In this document: positions 44,314-54,147 of the stretch, in pieces | Layout: each line of letters opens with the position of its first letter | Position numbering within the stretch: position 1 is the stretch's first letter | Source of the DNA: Alcanivoracaceae bacterium | GTDB taxonomy: Bacteria; Pseudomonadota; Gammaproteobacteria; Pseudomonadales; Alcanivoracaceae | Length of the DNA stretch: 64,000 nucleotides | Direction of reading: 5' to 3' | Assembly: GCA_029212745.1 (NCBI GenBank) | Contig: JARGOL010000006.1 | Coordinates: 62,001 to 126,000 of the forward strand | Translations under genes and position numbers: made by a program | The notes under the pieces: model-generated | Told to the model about the DNA's origin: nothing | Databases searched by the model: none | Seen by the model: only the letters and a program-made list of their open reading frames with translations

Positions 44314-45045
44314 ATGACTGACCCACTGATTCTTGCCCGTAGACGTTTTCTGCGTCAGGCCATGGGAACCACTGCCACGGTAACCGCCGCCTCTGCGGGC
44401 GGCATGCTGCCCGGGCTGGTGCACGCCCTGGGCAAGATTCCCGAAGAGCTGATTCCCGGCAAATCGATTTATGACATGCGCGGCAGCGTTTTCGTCGACT
44501 CCAAGCTTGCCAATGAGGACACCTACATCAGCGCCTCTTCCCTGGTGGAGACCGGCAGCAGCAGCTATGTCGTGTTCGTGATTGGCTACGACGCCCACAT
44601 CCTCAGGGAAAACAGCCGGGTCCAGTTCCGGGGCGAAAACGATTTCGAGGAAGGGCTGAAGCTGGCCACCGGGAAACTGCTGTCCGTATTCGGCGCTCGT
44701 ACCGGCGACCAGGTGCACAAGGTTGAAACCTCCACCGCGACCATCGGTATCCGTGGGACCGGCCTTTACACCGAATCCGAGGACGACGTCAGCTACGCCT
44801 GCACCTGTTACGGCAAGGTGGACATTGCCTCCAACAGGGATCCGCAAAGCCGCGAGACCATTGTTTCCGTCCACCACGATGCCCCCCGCTACATCGCCCG
44901 GGATGGCAACAGCGGCGGTCTGATTACCCCGGCGCCGATGAAGAACCACACCGACGAAGAATTGATGCTGGTCGAGCAGATTGTTGGCCGCAAGCCGGAC
45001 TTCGCCTCGGTGAAATCCTATACCGCGCCTCGCAAGGGTTACTGA
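44314..45045 (+). CDS. FecR-domain protein with Tat-type signal
   Basis: A 243-residue exported protein. The N terminus carries RRRFLRQ (residues 9-15), a twin-arginine signal, followed by a hydrophobic stretch ending near HALG. The remainder resembles a FecR-type periplasmic domain (VETGSSSYVVFVIGYDAHILRE... STATIGIRGTGLY). FecR domains usually pass signals to a membrane partner. The next gene, 63 nt downstream, encodes a CHASE2-type adenylate cyclase, so the pair probably forms a sensor system. The start at 44314 has a GGAGAGG site. Confidence 0.85.
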   Translation: MTDPLILARRRFLRQAMGTTATVTAASAGGMLPGLVHALGKIPEELIPGKSIYDMRGSVFVDSKLANEDTYISASSLVETGSSSYVVFVIGYDAHILRENSRVQFRGENDFEEGLKLATGKLLSVFGARTGDQVHKVETSTATIGIRGTGLYTESEDDVSYACTCYGKVDIASNRDPQSRETIVSVHHDAPRYIARDGNSGGLITPAPMKNHTDEELMLVEQIVGRKPDFASVKSYTAPRKGY

Positions 45046-45108
45046 GGGCACCAGCCCTCGTTGCCTGCGCCCTCCTGAGCCGCCGAGAACAAGAACAAGG
45101 ACTTCACT

Positions 45109-47310
45109 ATGCCCGCGGGAAAGATCATCCGTGTTGCCGTGGTTACCCTGATCTGCGCCATGCTGGTCCTTCACAGTGTGGGCAACCGCATTCACGCCGT
45201 GGACGCGCTGGAAAATTACGCCTACGACCTGCGCCTTCGCCTGACAGCCCCGGGCGGCCTGGACCAGCGCGTGGTCATCGCCGACATCGACGAACGCAGC
45301 CTGGCCGCTGTTGGCCACTGGCCCTGGGACCGGGGTGTCATCGCCGATTTCATGGACGCCCTGCTCAACCATTACGGCGCCCGCGCGGTGGGCTTCGATA
45401 TCCTCTTTGCCGAGCCGGACACCGACCCCGGGGTACGCGCCCTGCAGGAAATGGCAGACGGTGCGCTGCGCAACAACCGGGGCTTCCAGCGCCAATGGCA
45501 GACACTGGCACCGCAACTTGATTTCGACGGTCGCCTGGCGGACATCATTCGCGACAAGCCTGTGGTGATGGGCTACGTCTTCGACCAGGGTGACGCCGAT
45601 GAACTCAACATCCTGCCAGAGCCCATTGGCAGCCTTCCCGAGAGCTTCCAGGGCCGGCTGAACATCCCGCAGCCCCTGGGTTACTCCGGCAACCTGCCGG
45701 TGCTTCAGGAAGCAGCGCCCTATGGTGGCTTTTTCGATAACCCGGCCATCGACCGTGATGGCGTGTTCCGCCGCGTACCACTGATCCAGGAGTATAAGGG
45801 CAACCTGTATGGCTCACTCGCGCTCGGCCTGCTGCGCGCGGCGGAAAACGACCCGCCGGTGGACCTCAAGCTGGACACCCAGAGCAACTACCCGTACGTG
45901 GACGCCATGCTGGTCGGCGACCATTACTTCCCGCTTGGCCCGCTGGCGTCTGTGCTGGTGCCTTACCGTGGTCCGGCGTACAGCTTCCCCTACGTGTCCA
46001 TCATCGACATCCTGGAAAAGAAGGCGCCCGAAAGCGTGCTCAAGGATCGCATTGTCCTGATCGGCACATCGGCCCCCGGGCTCAAGGACCAGCGGACAAC
46101 ACCGTTTGAGAGCAGCTATCCCGGCGTGGAGGTGCATGCCAACCTGGTGGCTGGCCTGCTGGACGACAACCTCATGCATGAGCCCGGCTGGCTCATCGCG
46201 GTGGAGTTCTTCACCCTGCTGCTGCTCAGCGGCGTGTTCGGCTATTTCAGTGGCCGTCTCGACCCCCTGCGCTCACTGATATTCACGGCCTCCGTTATCG
46301 TCATACTGCTGGGCAGCAACATGTGGGCCTGGAGCAGTGGCCTGGTATTGCCGATCGCCTCCCCGCTGGTCCTTGTGGTGGTGGTGTTTATTTTCCAGAT
46401 GGCCTGGGGCTTCTTTGTCGAGGCCCGGGACAAGCGCGCCGTGACCCGCCTGTTTGGCCAGTACGTGCCACCGGAACTGGTGGAGGAAATGGCAGAAGCA
46501 CCGGACACCATCAGCGTCGCCGGTGAGAGCCGCGAGCTGACGGTGCTGTTTTCCGACGTCCGCGGCTTCACCACCATCTCCGAGGGCCTGGAGCCACAGG
46601 CACTGACCCGCCTGATGAATGACATGCTCACGCCCATGACACGGGTGATCCACCAGCACCGCGGCACTATCGACAAGTACATGGGCGATGCCATCATGGG
46701 CTTCTGGGGCGCACCGCTGGAAGACCCGTTGCACGCGCGTCATGCCGTGGAAGCCGCCATCGACATGGTGGAACGCCTGCCTGAAATCAACCAGCGATTC
46801 AGGGAACGCGGCTGGCCTGAAATCAATATCGGTGTTGGCCTCAATACCGGTGTCATGAGTGTCGGCAACATGGGCTCGGAATTCCGCATGGCCTACACCG
46901 TCATGGGCGACGCCGTGAACCTCGGCTCCCGTCTCGAGGGCCTGACCAAGCAGTACGGGGTCAACATCATCGTCAGCGAATTTACCGTCGCCGCCGCGCC
47001 GATGTTCGTCTACAGGGAACTGGACCGGGTACGCGTCAAAGGCAAGGAAGAGCCGGTTGTCATTTTTGAACCGGTGGCGGCCATGGACAGCATTGACCAC
47101 CTGGACAAGGACCGCATTGACCGCTTCCACCAGTCGTTGGAAAAGTACCGCCAACAGGACTGGGATGCAGCCGAAAAGATCCTTGCCGCTCTCTCCGCCG
47201 AAGAGCCGCAACGGATGATTTATGACGTGTACCTGGAGCGGATAAAGACATTCCGTGACGCCCCGCCCGGCAGCGACTGGGACGGCGTTTTCACCCATAC
47301 CAGCAAATAA
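45109..47310 (+). CDS. CHASE2-domain adenylate/guanylate cyclase
   Basis: A 733-residue membrane cyclase. The order is: N-terminal membrane helix, large periplasmic CHASE2 domain (about 30-345), three transmembrane helices (about 360-430), and a class III cyclase domain. The two metal-binding Asp positions are visible in LFSDVRGFTT (about 480-489) and KYMGDAIMGFWG (about 523-534). The C-terminal 70 residues are helical. Whether the product is cAMP or cGMP is not shown; most such proteins make cAMP. It probably takes its signal from the FecR-like protein. A terminator follows. Confidence 0.93.
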   Translation: MPAGKIIRVAVVTLICAMLVLHSVGNRIHAVDALENYAYDLRLRLTAPGGLDQRVVIADIDERSLAAVGHWPWDRGVIADFMDALLNHYGARAVGFDILFAEPDTDPGVRALQEMADGALRNNRGFQRQWQTLAPQLDFDGRLADIIRDKPVVMGYVFDQGDADELNILPEPIGSLPESFQGRLNIPQPLGYSGNLPVLQEAAPYGGFFDNPAIDRDGVFRRVPLIQEYKGNLYGSLALGLLRAAENDPPVDLKLDTQSNYPYVDAMLVGDHYFPLGPLASVLVPYRGPAYSFPYVSIIDILEKKAPESVLKDRIVLIGTSAPGLKDQRTTPFESSYPGVEVHANLVAGLLDDNLMHEPGWLIAVEFFTLLLLSGVFGYFSGRLDPLRSLIFTASVIVILLGSNMWAWSSGLVLPIASPLVLVVVVFIFQMAWGFFVEARDKRAVTRLFGQYVPPELVEEMAEAPDTISVAGESRELTVLFSDVRGFTTISEGLEPQALTRLMNDMLTPMTRVIHQHRGTIDKYMGDAIMGFWGAPLEDPLHARHAVEAAIDMVERLPEINQRFRERGWPEINIGVGLNTGVMSVGNMGSEFRMAYTVMGDAVNLGSRLEGLTKQYGVNIIVSEFTVAAAPMFVYRELDRVRVKGKEEPVVIFEPVAAMDSIDHLDKDRIDRFHQSLEKYRQQDWDAAEKILAALSAEEPQRMIYDVYLERIKTFRDAPPGSDWDGVFTHTSK

Positions 47311-47341
47311 AAAAAAGCCGGCATGACAGCCGGCTTTTTTA
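47308..47341 (+). terminator. Terminator after the cyclase gene
   Basis: A GCCGGC-ATGACA-GCCGGC stem is followed by T6 and preceded by A8, bidirectional in form. It separates the cyclase from the convergent trihaem lipoprotein gene. Confidence 0.88.
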
Positions 47342-47361
47342 ATGCTCTGCCTGAACCTGTG

Positions 47362-49299
47362 TCAGGGCGCACAGATCGTGGCATCCGTCCCACAGGGCGC
47401 CCCGGCCCGTATCCAGTTCATGAAGCGGTTGTAGACCAGCCAGCCGTCAGCCGTGTCGGTATCGATTACCACACCGCCGCCGTGCTGCATCCGGGTAGGC
47501 TTGCGCAACAGGATACTGTTCTCGGGCTCATCAAGATCAATGCGCGCCAGGACATTGGTGTAGACATCCGCATCGCTGGTGTACGCCACAGGGATACCCT
47601 GGTAGGTCGCGTTACCCGGATCATGGCAACTGGTGCACACCTGGTTGACGCCGTCAGCCGGCGCCCGCATCAACGGGGCAATATCCACGTCGAAGCGCAG
47701 GTCGCCCTGGCTCTTGGCCAGGCTGTTGAGCGCATTATCCACGGTGATGACAAAGTCGTGGGCATCATCGCCGCGAAGGTTGCTGGTGGTAAGACGGACC
47801 GTATAGTCGCCATCCATGTCGGCGTCAAAGCTGGTGACCTCACTCTCGGGAGAGGCGATGGCCGCAGACGCACCGGGCGGGGTATCAATGACCTCCCAGA
47901 GGAAGTCACGGGCGTACAGGGACGCCTCGGCACTGAGCGGCACCGCAGACGTGGTGGTGACAATACGGTCCCCACCGGGCTTTGACACCGGCAGGCCGGG
48001 CACCATCACCTTGCCCTGGTCATCGTAACGGTCAAACCCGGGCAGGAAGCCGGCGAGTATTGCTGGCGCGCCATCACGATCCGCCCAGAACTTCTCGTAA
48101 TTGCGCAACGACAGCGGCATCACACCACGGTGATAGACATAGTCGACAATCAGGTCACTGTAGCCGATAAAACTCTCGTAGCTCTCGAAGTTGATTGCCG
48201 AACCGTCCGTGTCTGCGTCAGCCGCCGCCCGAACCTCACCGATATATGTCCCGCGCAGTGAATGGCAGGCGATACAGTGGGGCTGGACCACGCGCGTATA
48301 AAGCACCGACACACCTGCCGGGCGGTCAATGCTCTCCTGCCAGCCAGCAGGCACAAAGCTCTCGTCATAGGTGGACCCCGGCGTATCGATGGCACCGCCA
48401 TAGCGACCATCCGCCACCTCCATGGCAAAATCGCCATACCAGCATGCGGGCGTGCGGTTGGCTTCGCAGTGGGAGTCCGCCTGCGCGAATGTGTCCCTGA
48501 CAAAGCTGTTGATCTGGCGAAGACCCTCTTCCTGCTGGGAACGGCGGAATCCGTTGTAGGCTGCGGAATACTCGAAGGTATCCACTTCCAGCTGGTTCAT
48601 CTTGGCTGAATAGAGGCTCACATCAGGGACGGAGCCGTCTTCTTCCAGCGGCATCAGACGCGCGCCGTGACAAAGCAGACAGGGCTGCGGCATGGGCTTC
48701 TTGCCGCGCCCGTCCAGGTCGGCACTGATTATCCGGCGACCCAGCGGGTTGAAGGTATAGAACTTCGCTGCCATCTGGGCACTGCCGGATCCGTCCACCG
48801 GACTGAACTCGATGGCATTGGTGCCGGCCAGGTGCTCACTGTTTTCAAGAATGGCTGCATCCAGGTTCAGCGGACCATAGTTTGAAGGGTCACCGGGAAA
48901 AACCTTGACCACATAATTGTTGACGAACACCGCCACACGCCCGTCACTGTGACTGCAGGCTGTCATGTTGCGCCCGTAGCCCAGGTCCTTGGTATCACGA
49001 AAGACCACCTTCACCAGGGTGTGGTCCGGATCCTCGGGAGAACACAGGTGGAAATCGTTCGCCGCCTTCCAGTCGTCCAGCGTGGTGCGCTCATCATTGG
49101 GGTCTACGGCCGCGTAATAAGCCTGCGAGTACGCTTCGGTATAAACCTCATCATTGATGCTGCGTTCGTTGAGGAACTTGAGGAAATGATCGGGCTGCTC
49201 AGTGGTGACGGCTTGTGGTGTTACCACCGTATCGTCTCTCTCCCCACCACACCCGGCGATGGCAAGCACTGACAGAACCAGAAAGAGGTAACGGCACAT
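47362..49299 (-). CDS. Trihaem c-type cytochrome lipoprotein
   Basis: A 645-residue lipoprotein (lipobox AIAGC, Cys at residue 17). Three haem motifs are seen: CLLCH (207-211), CIACH (342-346) and CTSCH (555-559). A PKD-like beta domain (about 475-540) lies between the second and third. I do not recognise a close family; the haem spacing is unusual for a simple electron carrier. The ATG at 49299 has AGAGG upstream; a TTG six nt earlier is less likely. It is the last gene of a three-gene operon with the barrel gene, separated by 2 nt. Confidence 0.88.
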   Translation of the reverse strand: MCRYLFLVLSVLAIAGCGGERDDTVVTPQAVTTEQPDHFLKFLNERSINDEVYTEAYSQAYYAAVDPNDERTTLDDWKAANDFHLCSPEDPDHTLVKVVFRDTKDLGYGRNMTACSHSDGRVAVFVNNYVVKVFPGDPSNYGPLNLDAAILENSEHLAGTNAIEFSPVDGSGSAQMAAKFYTFNPLGRRIISADLDGRGKKPMPQPCLLCHGARLMPLEEDGSVPDVSLYSAKMNQLEVDTFEYSAAYNGFRRSQQEEGLRQINSFVRDTFAQADSHCEANRTPACWYGDFAMEVADGRYGGAIDTPGSTYDESFVPAGWQESIDRPAGVSVLYTRVVQPHCIACHSLRGTYIGEVRAAADADTDGSAINFESYESFIGYSDLIVDYVYHRGVMPLSLRNYEKFWADRDGAPAILAGFLPGFDRYDDQGKVMVPGLPVSKPGGDRIVTTTSAVPLSAEASLYARDFLWEVIDTPPGASAAIASPESEVTSFDADMDGDYTVRLTTSNLRGDDAHDFVITVDNALNSLAKSQGDLRFDVDIAPLMRAPADGVNQVCTSCHDPGNATYQGIPVAYTSDADVYTNVLARIDLDEPENSILLRKPTRMQHGGGVVIDTDTADGWLVYNRFMNWIRAGAPCGTDATICAP

Positions 49300-49301
49300 A
49301 A

Positions 49302-50201
49302 TCAAAACCTCTTCAGCAAGGTGACCCGGAATAACCGGCGGTCATATTCATTGTCGTTCTCACCACGGACCTGGGCCTCTGTCACCGACGCATCAAGGGA
49401 CAGCGTGTGACTGAAACCATGGTTGTAACCCAGGGTGAAGATACTGCTGGTTGCGTCCAGGCGATAGGCAATCCAGTCACCACAGAGCGCGTTGTTATAG
49501 GCTTCATCGGGCTCCAGTGCGGTTGAGCCATCAATCAGGCCAATGAGCTCGCCCGGCGCTGTCGCCCCGTTGCAGAACTGGAACTGGGCAGACGAGAAGG
49601 TATCACCGGAGATACGACTGAACGTGAAGTAGGCCGCGCCATGCCGGTTGACCATCAAATCCAGGTTCATGAACCAGCGACTGTCTTCCAGATCCCAGAC
49701 AGAGCCATCAGAGTCACGCTTGCGATGCTCCAGACCCAGGGTACCGGTGAGCCGGTCGGTGATACGACGGGTCACGAATGCCTGCGCCCGGGTGACGCCG
49801 CTGTCACGGGCATCCGTCTCGATATCGTCATCCTGGTAACTGAGGCTGACCTCGAATATGGGGGCGAGAAAAGAAGAATCCGGTTGCCAGCGCCAGGCCG
49901 CTGACAGGCCAAGGGAATTGCGGTCGAGCGTATCAATGTCGTCGAAGCGCTCAATCTCTGCAAAACCACGAAACGTCAGCAGCTGACGAAAGGACGGCTG
50001 GAAATCCTTGCTGATGGTACCGGACACCAGTACGGATTGATCTTCCACCTTGTCCCGGGTCGCTTCCGCCCGGGTCTGGTTATCATCCGACTGGTAGGTG
50101 ATATCGGCGCCATAGTCGAAGAACGCCCCAGGGTCTGCCCCGGCCATGGCCGGAAACAGCCCTGCCAGCAGCAAACATGCTGCCCGACTCGTTGTCATCA
50201 T
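49302..50201 (-). CDS. Outer-membrane beta-barrel protein
   Basis: A 299-residue exported protein: signal peptide (about 1-21), then alternating aromatic/polar strands through the whole length, ending in Phe (TLLKRF), the C-terminal signature of outer-membrane barrels. The strands contain Tyr/Trp/Arg girdles. Two Cys (FCNG, LCGD) may form a disulfide in a surface loop. It follows the giant gene by 15 nt and precedes the trihaem gene by 2 nt, so it is probably the outer-membrane component of that system. No established family is recognised. Confidence 0.85.
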   Translation of the reverse strand: MMTTSRAACLLLAGLFPAMAGADPGAFFDYGADITYQSDDNQTRAEATRDKVEDQSVLVSGTISKDFQPSFRQLLTFRGFAEIERFDDIDTLDRNSLGLSAAWRWQPDSSFLAPIFEVSLSYQDDDIETDARDSGVTRAQAFVTRRITDRLTGTLGLEHRKRDSDGSVWDLEDSRWFMNLDLMVNRHGAAYFTFSRISGDTFSSAQFQFCNGATAPGELIGLIDGSTALEPDEAYNNALCGDWIAYRLDATSSIFTLGYNHGFSHTLSLDASVTEAQVRGENDNEYDRRLFRVTLLKRF

Positions 50202-50216
50202 GAATCCCTTCCCCGT

Positions 50217-53200
50217 TTACTTCCTGCGCAGGGCGTGACGCCCTGCTACCCCCGCGAGAACCATCAGCAGCCACCACAGTCCGGCCACACCGGACTCATT
50301 GGCGGTATCCACCGGCACCGCCGGTGCGTCGTCACCCTCATTGGCCACCGCAGGGCCGCCCGGGTCACGAATCACGCCATTGACAGTGCCGTCGGCATCA
50401 TTGGGCCCGCCATCCGTGATCGTCAGCCTGACACAGCCGCTTGATTGCACCAGCCCCGGCAGCCAGTCCGCAGACGCCACCGCCGGGCACATGCCGTCAA
50501 CCCGATAGGCCGAATGCAGCGCATCCGCCGCTGATTCACTGAAGGTATACCAGCCCAGCGCATCGGCCTTGCGGAACACGGCGTCAGCCGGGACCGTCAC
50601 CGGCAGTGGCAATACCACCTGCGCGGTACGGTTGGCCGCATTCAGGCCATGCACTTCGAAATCAAACATGCCGCCGATGATGGTGTAATCAGGATCAACC
50701 AGCATCTGGTCAAATGCGTCACGGATATCCACGGACGTCACCCGCGCACCCGAGCGGCTGGCGGCAACGGCATTACCGCCGATACGCAGCGCCAGGCCCG
50801 GCGTCACCTCGATCAGGGCCGTCTGGTCGGCGCCGTTTTCATCCGCCGCCGGCTGCTGTACGCCCACCTGTGAAACAGCATCCAGGTAGTCCGGGATACC
50901 GTCCCGGTCGGCATCATCCAGGCCTTCGGTCTGGTCATCGATGCCGTCGCCGTCACTGTCAGCGGTAGTCAGGACGGGCAACGCCGCCACAACGCTGACC
51001 GCCAGCTCCTGCGACACCGTCACCGCGCCGTCAAATACGTCCACGGCCAGGGTGTAGCTATCCACTGCCAACGCATCAGGATCGAACTGGACACTGGCGC
51101 CGGAGCCGATGATGGCCACATCGCTGCCGCTCCAGTCATAGGTCAGGCCTGTGCTGCCATAGACAGGGGTGGCTGTCACCGTGACATTGCCGTCGCCCTG
51201 GTACACCTGGAACGCCTGGCGCCCGTTCTGGTCCAGGGACAGGCTCACTTCCGGCGGCAAGGTGTCTTCGGTAATCAGGATCACGCCACTGTCCTGCGCA
51301 GCAAGGGCGCCACCAGCGCTAACCGACGTCAGGGTCACCGTCAGCGTCTCATCAGCCTCCGGCGTGCCGTCAGCAATGATATCCAGGACAATGTCCGCCT
51401 CTGTGTCCGGATCAGCAATGCTGAGGACACCGGCATTGCCATCGTTGTAATCACCGGCCGTCACATCGCCGCTGATGGTGTAATTCACGGTCACCGGATA
51501 GGACGGCGATTCGCCGTTCAGGCTCACCGTCAGGCTGGCGGCCTGGCCTTCTGCCGATACCTTCGCCCCGGCCAGGCTGACCAGCGGGCGCACATCCACG
51601 TTCTGCACCTCGGTGGCGGTATTGCCCTGGCTGTCCTGGGACTCCCAGGTCACCTCATGGTGTCCCGGGCGGAAGTCATAGTCCGTACCAGAAGCCAGGG
51701 AGATTGCTTCACCATCTATGGCGGTGATGTAGGCATCAACCACGCCATCATTGCCATCCTCTGCCGTGGCCTCGAGCAAAACCACGGTATAGAAGCCGGT
51801 GGCATCCGTGGCCACATCCGTGAACGTGATGGTCGGTGGCACGGAGTCCACAGATATGGCCTCACAGGTCACGGTGTCACCTGCATCAGCACAGGTCTGC
51901 GCTTCCTCCAGGTTGGTCAGCCCGTCACCGTCGAGATCGAGTGCAGCATCCGTATCATCCAGCGGGTCAAGGCCATTGTTGGTTTCCACGGCATCACTGA
52001 TGCCGTCACCGTCATCATCATCGTCACAGGCATCACCGAACGCGTCTCCGTCGGTATTGGTCTGGGTGGCATTCATCACCGCGGGGCAGTTGTCATCGTA
52101 ATCGGCAACTGTGTCGCCGTCGGTATCCAGCTTTGTCACCACCACATCAAAACTGACGGTATCCGGCGCTGCACCGTCAGCCCCACTGTCTGCCACCTGG
52201 ACCACTATCGGATACGTGCCTGCCGTGTTCTGTCCGGGAGTCCATGTCAGGCGACCATAGCTGCCTGCGGTATTGCTGATACTCATGCCGGCGGGCACAA
52301 CCGGTGGCTCGATGAAGGACCAGGTCAGGTCGCCGTTGGCGTTGTCATCATCCTCGTCCGTCACGTAACTGCCCATTTCCAGCGTCAGGGTGGAAAGCTC
52401 CGTGACACCCTGCTCAAGCACAGTGGACAGGCTGGGCGCGCCATTGACGGGATTGACCGTGATCGTCCAGCTGTCGCTGATGGGTGATGCAATGACGTTG
52501 TCTGTCACCTCAGCAGTCACCGAGATGACGGCCCCGGCGCGACTCTGGTCGGGGGTCCAGCTGAACGCACCGGTGGCGGTGTTGAAGCTGTAGGACGCAT
52601 CGCCACTGATATCAGGCGTTGTCTGCAGGGAGTAGACCAGCGTGTCGCCATCAATATCGGTGGCCTGTACGTCGTAGCTGTAGGTGACGTCTTCGTCCAC
52701 CTCGGACGCGGCACTTGTGGAGGGGTCTTCATCAAAGGTTGGCGCGTCATTCACCGCCGTAACCGTCCAGGTCCAGCTGACCACCTGATCATCCGACACG
52801 TTGCCGTCACTGACGGTCATCTCGAAATCAACGCTGCTCGTGGTGCCATCCGGTATCCAGCAGCCGGCACCGGTGGTGGTGCTGTAACTGCCTGTGCTGC
52901 AGTTGCTGGACAGCAACTCGGCGCTGATGTCAGGTGTCGTCGAAAGTGTGTAGGAAAGCGTATCGCCGTCCACATCGGTGGCATCCACATCGAAGGCTCG
53001 CGCCACATCCTCGCTGATACTGCTGGTCGCTGGCACGGTGCCGCCGCTCACGGACGGGGCGTCCTGGGTATTGCTGATATTGACGGTCACCGTGATGCTG
53101 TCCGTGGTCGTACCATCACTGATCTGGACGACGAACGAGTCACTGCCAAAGTAATCCGCATCCGGTGTGTAGGTCACAGCCTTTGACGTGGCAGCCCCTC

Positions 53201-54113
53201 CGGTCACCGAGGCGGAGCCATTGGTAGCGGCTGAGCTTATTGACCAGGTCACACTCTCACTGGCGTTCAACGTCAGGGAAAACGCCGTCGGTGTGTTTTC
53301 CTCGGAAATGTTACGCGTGATGCTGCTGCCTTCAGAAATGCTGGGGCAGGCGTCCGTTGAAAAGCTCTGGGTGGAGCCGGAAGCGCTACCCTGCGCATTC
53401 TGACCATGGGCACGGAAGTAATAGGTCGTGCCGCAGCTCAGCCCACTGACGGAGCGGGAATAGGCAGTACTGCTGGTACCACCGCCCGTGCCGGAAGGAT
53501 TGCTTTTGGTTGAGGATGTGCCGCCATCAGCATTCACCGTCGCCGCACTGGTGGAGTACTTGAAGAACGCCCCGTATCCCGAACCGGTAGCGGCGTCAGA
53601 ACCATTCTCATTGATACTGCCATTGAGTGTGGCGCTGTACTTGCCCACCGAGGAGGCCGAGCTTGTGGAAAGGGACGGTGCTGCCCAGCGCAGGAAACCA
53701 CCTGATTGCCAGCTGGCAAACAGGCTTTTGCCGCTGGCTGTCAGGCCAATACCGTCCGCAGGCATCTGGTCACAGGACACACGACGCGCCATATAGTTGA
53801 AACCGGTGATGCTGATACCACCGCCATCGTAGGCACAGCTACCGTCGTAATAGCCTGTTGTGGTGGGCGAACCGTAACTGCTCACCGAACTCCAGGTATC
53901 AAGATACGGCGTCTGCCCATAAACCGAGTTGTGGCAGTCCGCACAGGCAGACCCCGACGCCGGCGTGTTGCTGTAGGTTTTTCCCTGGAAGATGTTGGCG
54001 CCGACACCGTCGGTGCCTTCATAGGTGACAGTGGCGTGTGCCAATGCCGCGTAACCTGATAGCCCGATGAATAACAGGGCTTGCAGCCATCCTGCTGAGC
54101 GGTTGTTGTCCAT
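50217..54113 (-). CDS. Giant secreted multidomain protein with haem motif and sorting-type tail
   Basis: A 1,298-residue exported protein. Residues 1-27 are a signal peptide. CADCH at 57-61 is a single c-haem motif. A fibronectin-like region (about 155-255) and several cadherin-like/tandem beta domains follow (about 260-640). Two calcium-binding Asp-rich thrombospondin type 3-like segments lie at about 662-739 and 1051-1078, and a Calx-beta-like domain at about 841-947. Near the C terminus GGPNDADG and GVIRDPGGP resemble choice-of-anchor U domains. The last 25 residues form a Gly-rich, hydrophobic, Arg-rich tail like a GlyGly-CTERM sorting signal. Function unknown; probably surface-displayed. 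Confidence 0.88.
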   Translation of the reverse strand: MDNNRSAGWLQALLFIGLSGYAALAHATVTYEGTDGVGANIFQGKTYSNTPASGSACADCHNSVYGQTPYLDTWSSVSSYGSPTTTGYYDGSCAYDGGGISITGFNYMARRVSCDQMPADGIGLTASGKSLFASWQSGGFLRWAAPSLSTSSASSVGKYSATLNGSINENGSDAATGSGYGAFFKYSTSAATVNADGGTSSTKSNPSGTGGGTSSTAYSRSVSGLSCGTTYYFRAHGQNAQGSASGSTQSFSTDACPSISEGSSITRNISEENTPTAFSLTLNASESVTWSISSAATNGSASVTGGAATSKAVTYTPDADYFGSDSFVVQISDGTTTDSITVTVNISNTQDAPSVSGGTVPATSSISEDVARAFDVDATDVDGDTLSYTLSTTPDISAELLSSNCSTGSYSTTTGAGCWIPDGTTSSVDFEMTVSDGNVSDDQVVSWTWTVTAVNDAPTFDEDPSTSAASEVDEDVTYSYDVQATDIDGDTLVYSLQTTPDISGDASYSFNTATGAFSWTPDQSRAGAVISVTAEVTDNVIASPISDSWTITVNPVNGAPSLSTVLEQGVTELSTLTLEMGSYVTDEDDDNANGDLTWSFIEPPVVPAGMSISNTAGSYGRLTWTPGQNTAGTYPIVVQVADSGADGAAPDTVSFDVVVTKLDTDGDTVADYDDNCPAVMNATQTNTDGDAFGDACDDDDDGDGISDAVETNNGLDPLDDTDAALDLDGDGLTNLEEAQTCADAGDTVTCEAISVDSVPPTITFTDVATDATGFYTVVLLEATAEDGNDGVVDAYITAIDGEAISLASGTDYDFRPGHHEVTWESQDSQGNTATEVQNVDVRPLVSLAGAKVSAEGQAASLTVSLNGESPSYPVTVNYTISGDVTAGDYNDGNAGVLSIADPDTEADIVLDIIADGTPEADETLTVTLTSVSAGGALAAQDSGVILITEDTLPPEVSLSLDQNGRQAFQVYQGDGNVTVTATPVYGSTGLTYDWSGSDVAIIGSGASVQFDPDALAVDSYTLAVDVFDGAVTVSQELAVSVVAALPVLTTADSDGDGIDDQTEGLDDADRDGIPDYLDAVSQVGVQQPAADENGADQTALIEVTPGLALRIGGNAVAASRSGARVTSVDIRDAFDQMLVDPDYTIIGGMFDFEVHGLNAANRTAQVVLPLPVTVPADAVFRKADALGWYTFSESAADALHSAYRVDGMCPAVASADWLPGLVQSSGCVRLTITDGGPNDADGTVNGVIRDPGGPAVANEGDDAPAVPVDTANESGVAGLWWLLMVLAGVAGRHALRRK

Positions 54114-54147
54114 AATGCGCTTCTGTTGTGATACCCCGAATGTCCTG

